This document shows positions 4,738 to 5,359 of a stretch of 5,359 nt of DNA, one piece after another; within the stretch, counting starts at the first letter, position 1, and each line of letters opens with the position of its first letter. Under the pieces are notes generated by a model. It was not told the DNA's origin. It saw only the letters and a list, made by a program, of their open reading frames with translations, and ran no database searches. Source of the DNA: an uncultured Sphingomonas sp. (GTDB taxonomy: Bacteria; Pseudomonadota; Alphaproteobacteria; Sphingomonadales; Sphingomonadaceae); NCBI GenBank assembly GCA_934555855.1, contig CAKTFL010000176.1, positions 1-5,359 of the forward strand. The letters run 5' to 3'. Both the position numbers and the translations under genes were made by a program.

Positions 4738-5359
4738 GTCTCCCTCGCGACCAGATCGAACAATCGCAACAGCCGGTCTTCTTCCATCGTGAACGCCTCG
4801 CCACCGGCGTCGGTCGCGACCGTCTGGGCCAGGCGAAGGCCCGCCGCGTCGGCCCAGACCTTCTGGATCCAGTCCACCCGGCGCGGCGGCTGGATGGCGA
4901 CGATCGTACCGCTGTCCGGCATGTTGGCCACCGCGTGGCACAGCGCCGACCCTTCCACCGAAACGACCATCGGCGCGCCGTGGAGCGCGGCTCTCAACGT
5001 ATCCACCGGCTCCTTCTCGGGCGTCAGGACCACGAAGCCACGCCGTGCCAGCGCATCCGCCAGGACGTCCTGATTGGCGAGCGGGCGTCGCGCACCCCCT
5101 TCCCGGCGCAGGAACACCGGCTTGCCCGGTGTGCTCGCGATCGTATCGGCCCGCATTCGCCGCCTCAGTTCGTGCATCCGCGCCGCATGGCCGGCGTTCA
5201 TCGAACGATCGTCCACGATCCACAGGTCTTGCACGCGCGCCAACGTGTGGCGCTCCAGGTCCAGGCCCAGCGGCACGCGATAACCCGGCTCCTGCAACCA
5301 CGGCTCCCGCCCCAGCCCCAAGGCCGGTATACCCCGTTCCGAGGCCAGCAGTTCCAGGC
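4725..5359 (-). CDS. GT61-family glycosyltransferase, C-terminal part (runs off right edge)
   Basis: About 210 codons are visible and the frame is open to the right edge, so the true start is outside the window; the in-frame TTG at 5321 is only an internal codon. The sequence fits the C-terminal half of the GT61 (DUF563) family. PVFLRREGGARRPLANQD (about 5120-5067) matches the conserved arginine-rich block, RGFVVLTPEKEPVDTLRAAL is the usual next segment, and MVVSVEGSALCHAVANMP (about 4976-4923) corresponds to the GT61 block G(A)GL-N-MP near the donor site. In this variant EGSALCHA replaces the HGAGLTN form, as I recall for some alphaproteobacterial members. GT61 enzymes transfer pentoses or other sugars onto glycans. 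This one has no visible signal or membrane span in the part seen, so a cytoplasmic role in surface-glycan assembly is likely. The substrate is unknown. Confidence 0.82.
   Translation of the reverse strand, partial: LELLASERGIPALGLGREPWLQEPGYRVPLGLDLERHTLARVQDLWIVDDRSMNAGHAARMHELRRRMRADTIASTPGKPVFLRREGGARRPLANQDVLADALARRGFVVLTPEKEPVDTLRAALHGAPMVVSVEGSALCHAVANMPDSGTIVAIQPPRRVDWIQKVWADAAGLRLAQTVATDAGGEAFTMEEDRLLRLFDLVARETAAG

Overview
The window is GC-rich and holds parts of a cell-surface glycan (capsule, exopolysaccharide or O-antigen-like) region. Five genes or gene remnants are supported. The mix of families (GT61, WbsX, RgpF-like, GT39-like and a WecE-type sugar aminotransferase start), together with the GC-rich codon use, resembles alphaproteobacteria, perhaps the Sphingomonadales. 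That placement is an inference; no marker gene is present to prove it.

Layout, left to right. (1) On the minus strand, 1-264, is the first 88 codons of a gene that leaves the window. It begins exactly like a WecE/RffA sugar aminotransferase but stops resembling one after about 58 residues. (2) A 314-base gap between divergent genes carries a candidate promoter, a small palindrome and two well-placed ribosome binding sites. (3) On the plus strand, 579-2198, is a multi-membrane-span glycosyltransferase of the GT39/ArnT type. (4) On the minus strand, 2249-3250, is a compact RgpF-family (rhamnan synthesis F) protein. (5) A 175-base gap between divergent genes has a good hairpin. (6) On the plus strand, 3426-4709, is a WbsX-family gene whose conserved first strand is interrupted by an in-frame TAA at 3543-3545. 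(7) On the minus strand, 4725-5359, is the C-terminal part of a GT61-family glycosyltransferase that leaves the window on the right.

Together these genes would serve nucleotide-sugar synthesis (aminotransferase), glycan assembly on the cytoplasmic side (RgpF-like, WbsX-like, GT61) and transfer from a lipid-linked donor at the outer face of the inner membrane (GT39-like). Every neighbouring pair is on opposite strands (-,+,-,+,-), so no two can share an operon. This is unusual for a glycan locus. With one gene broken by a stop and another looking like a hybrid, it suggests a patchwork region undergoing gene turnover. I found no RNA genes, CRISPR arrays, complete insertion sequences or phage genes. 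I did not find a clearly new biological system; the most interesting items are the internal stop in the WbsX gene and the hybrid aminotransferase start.
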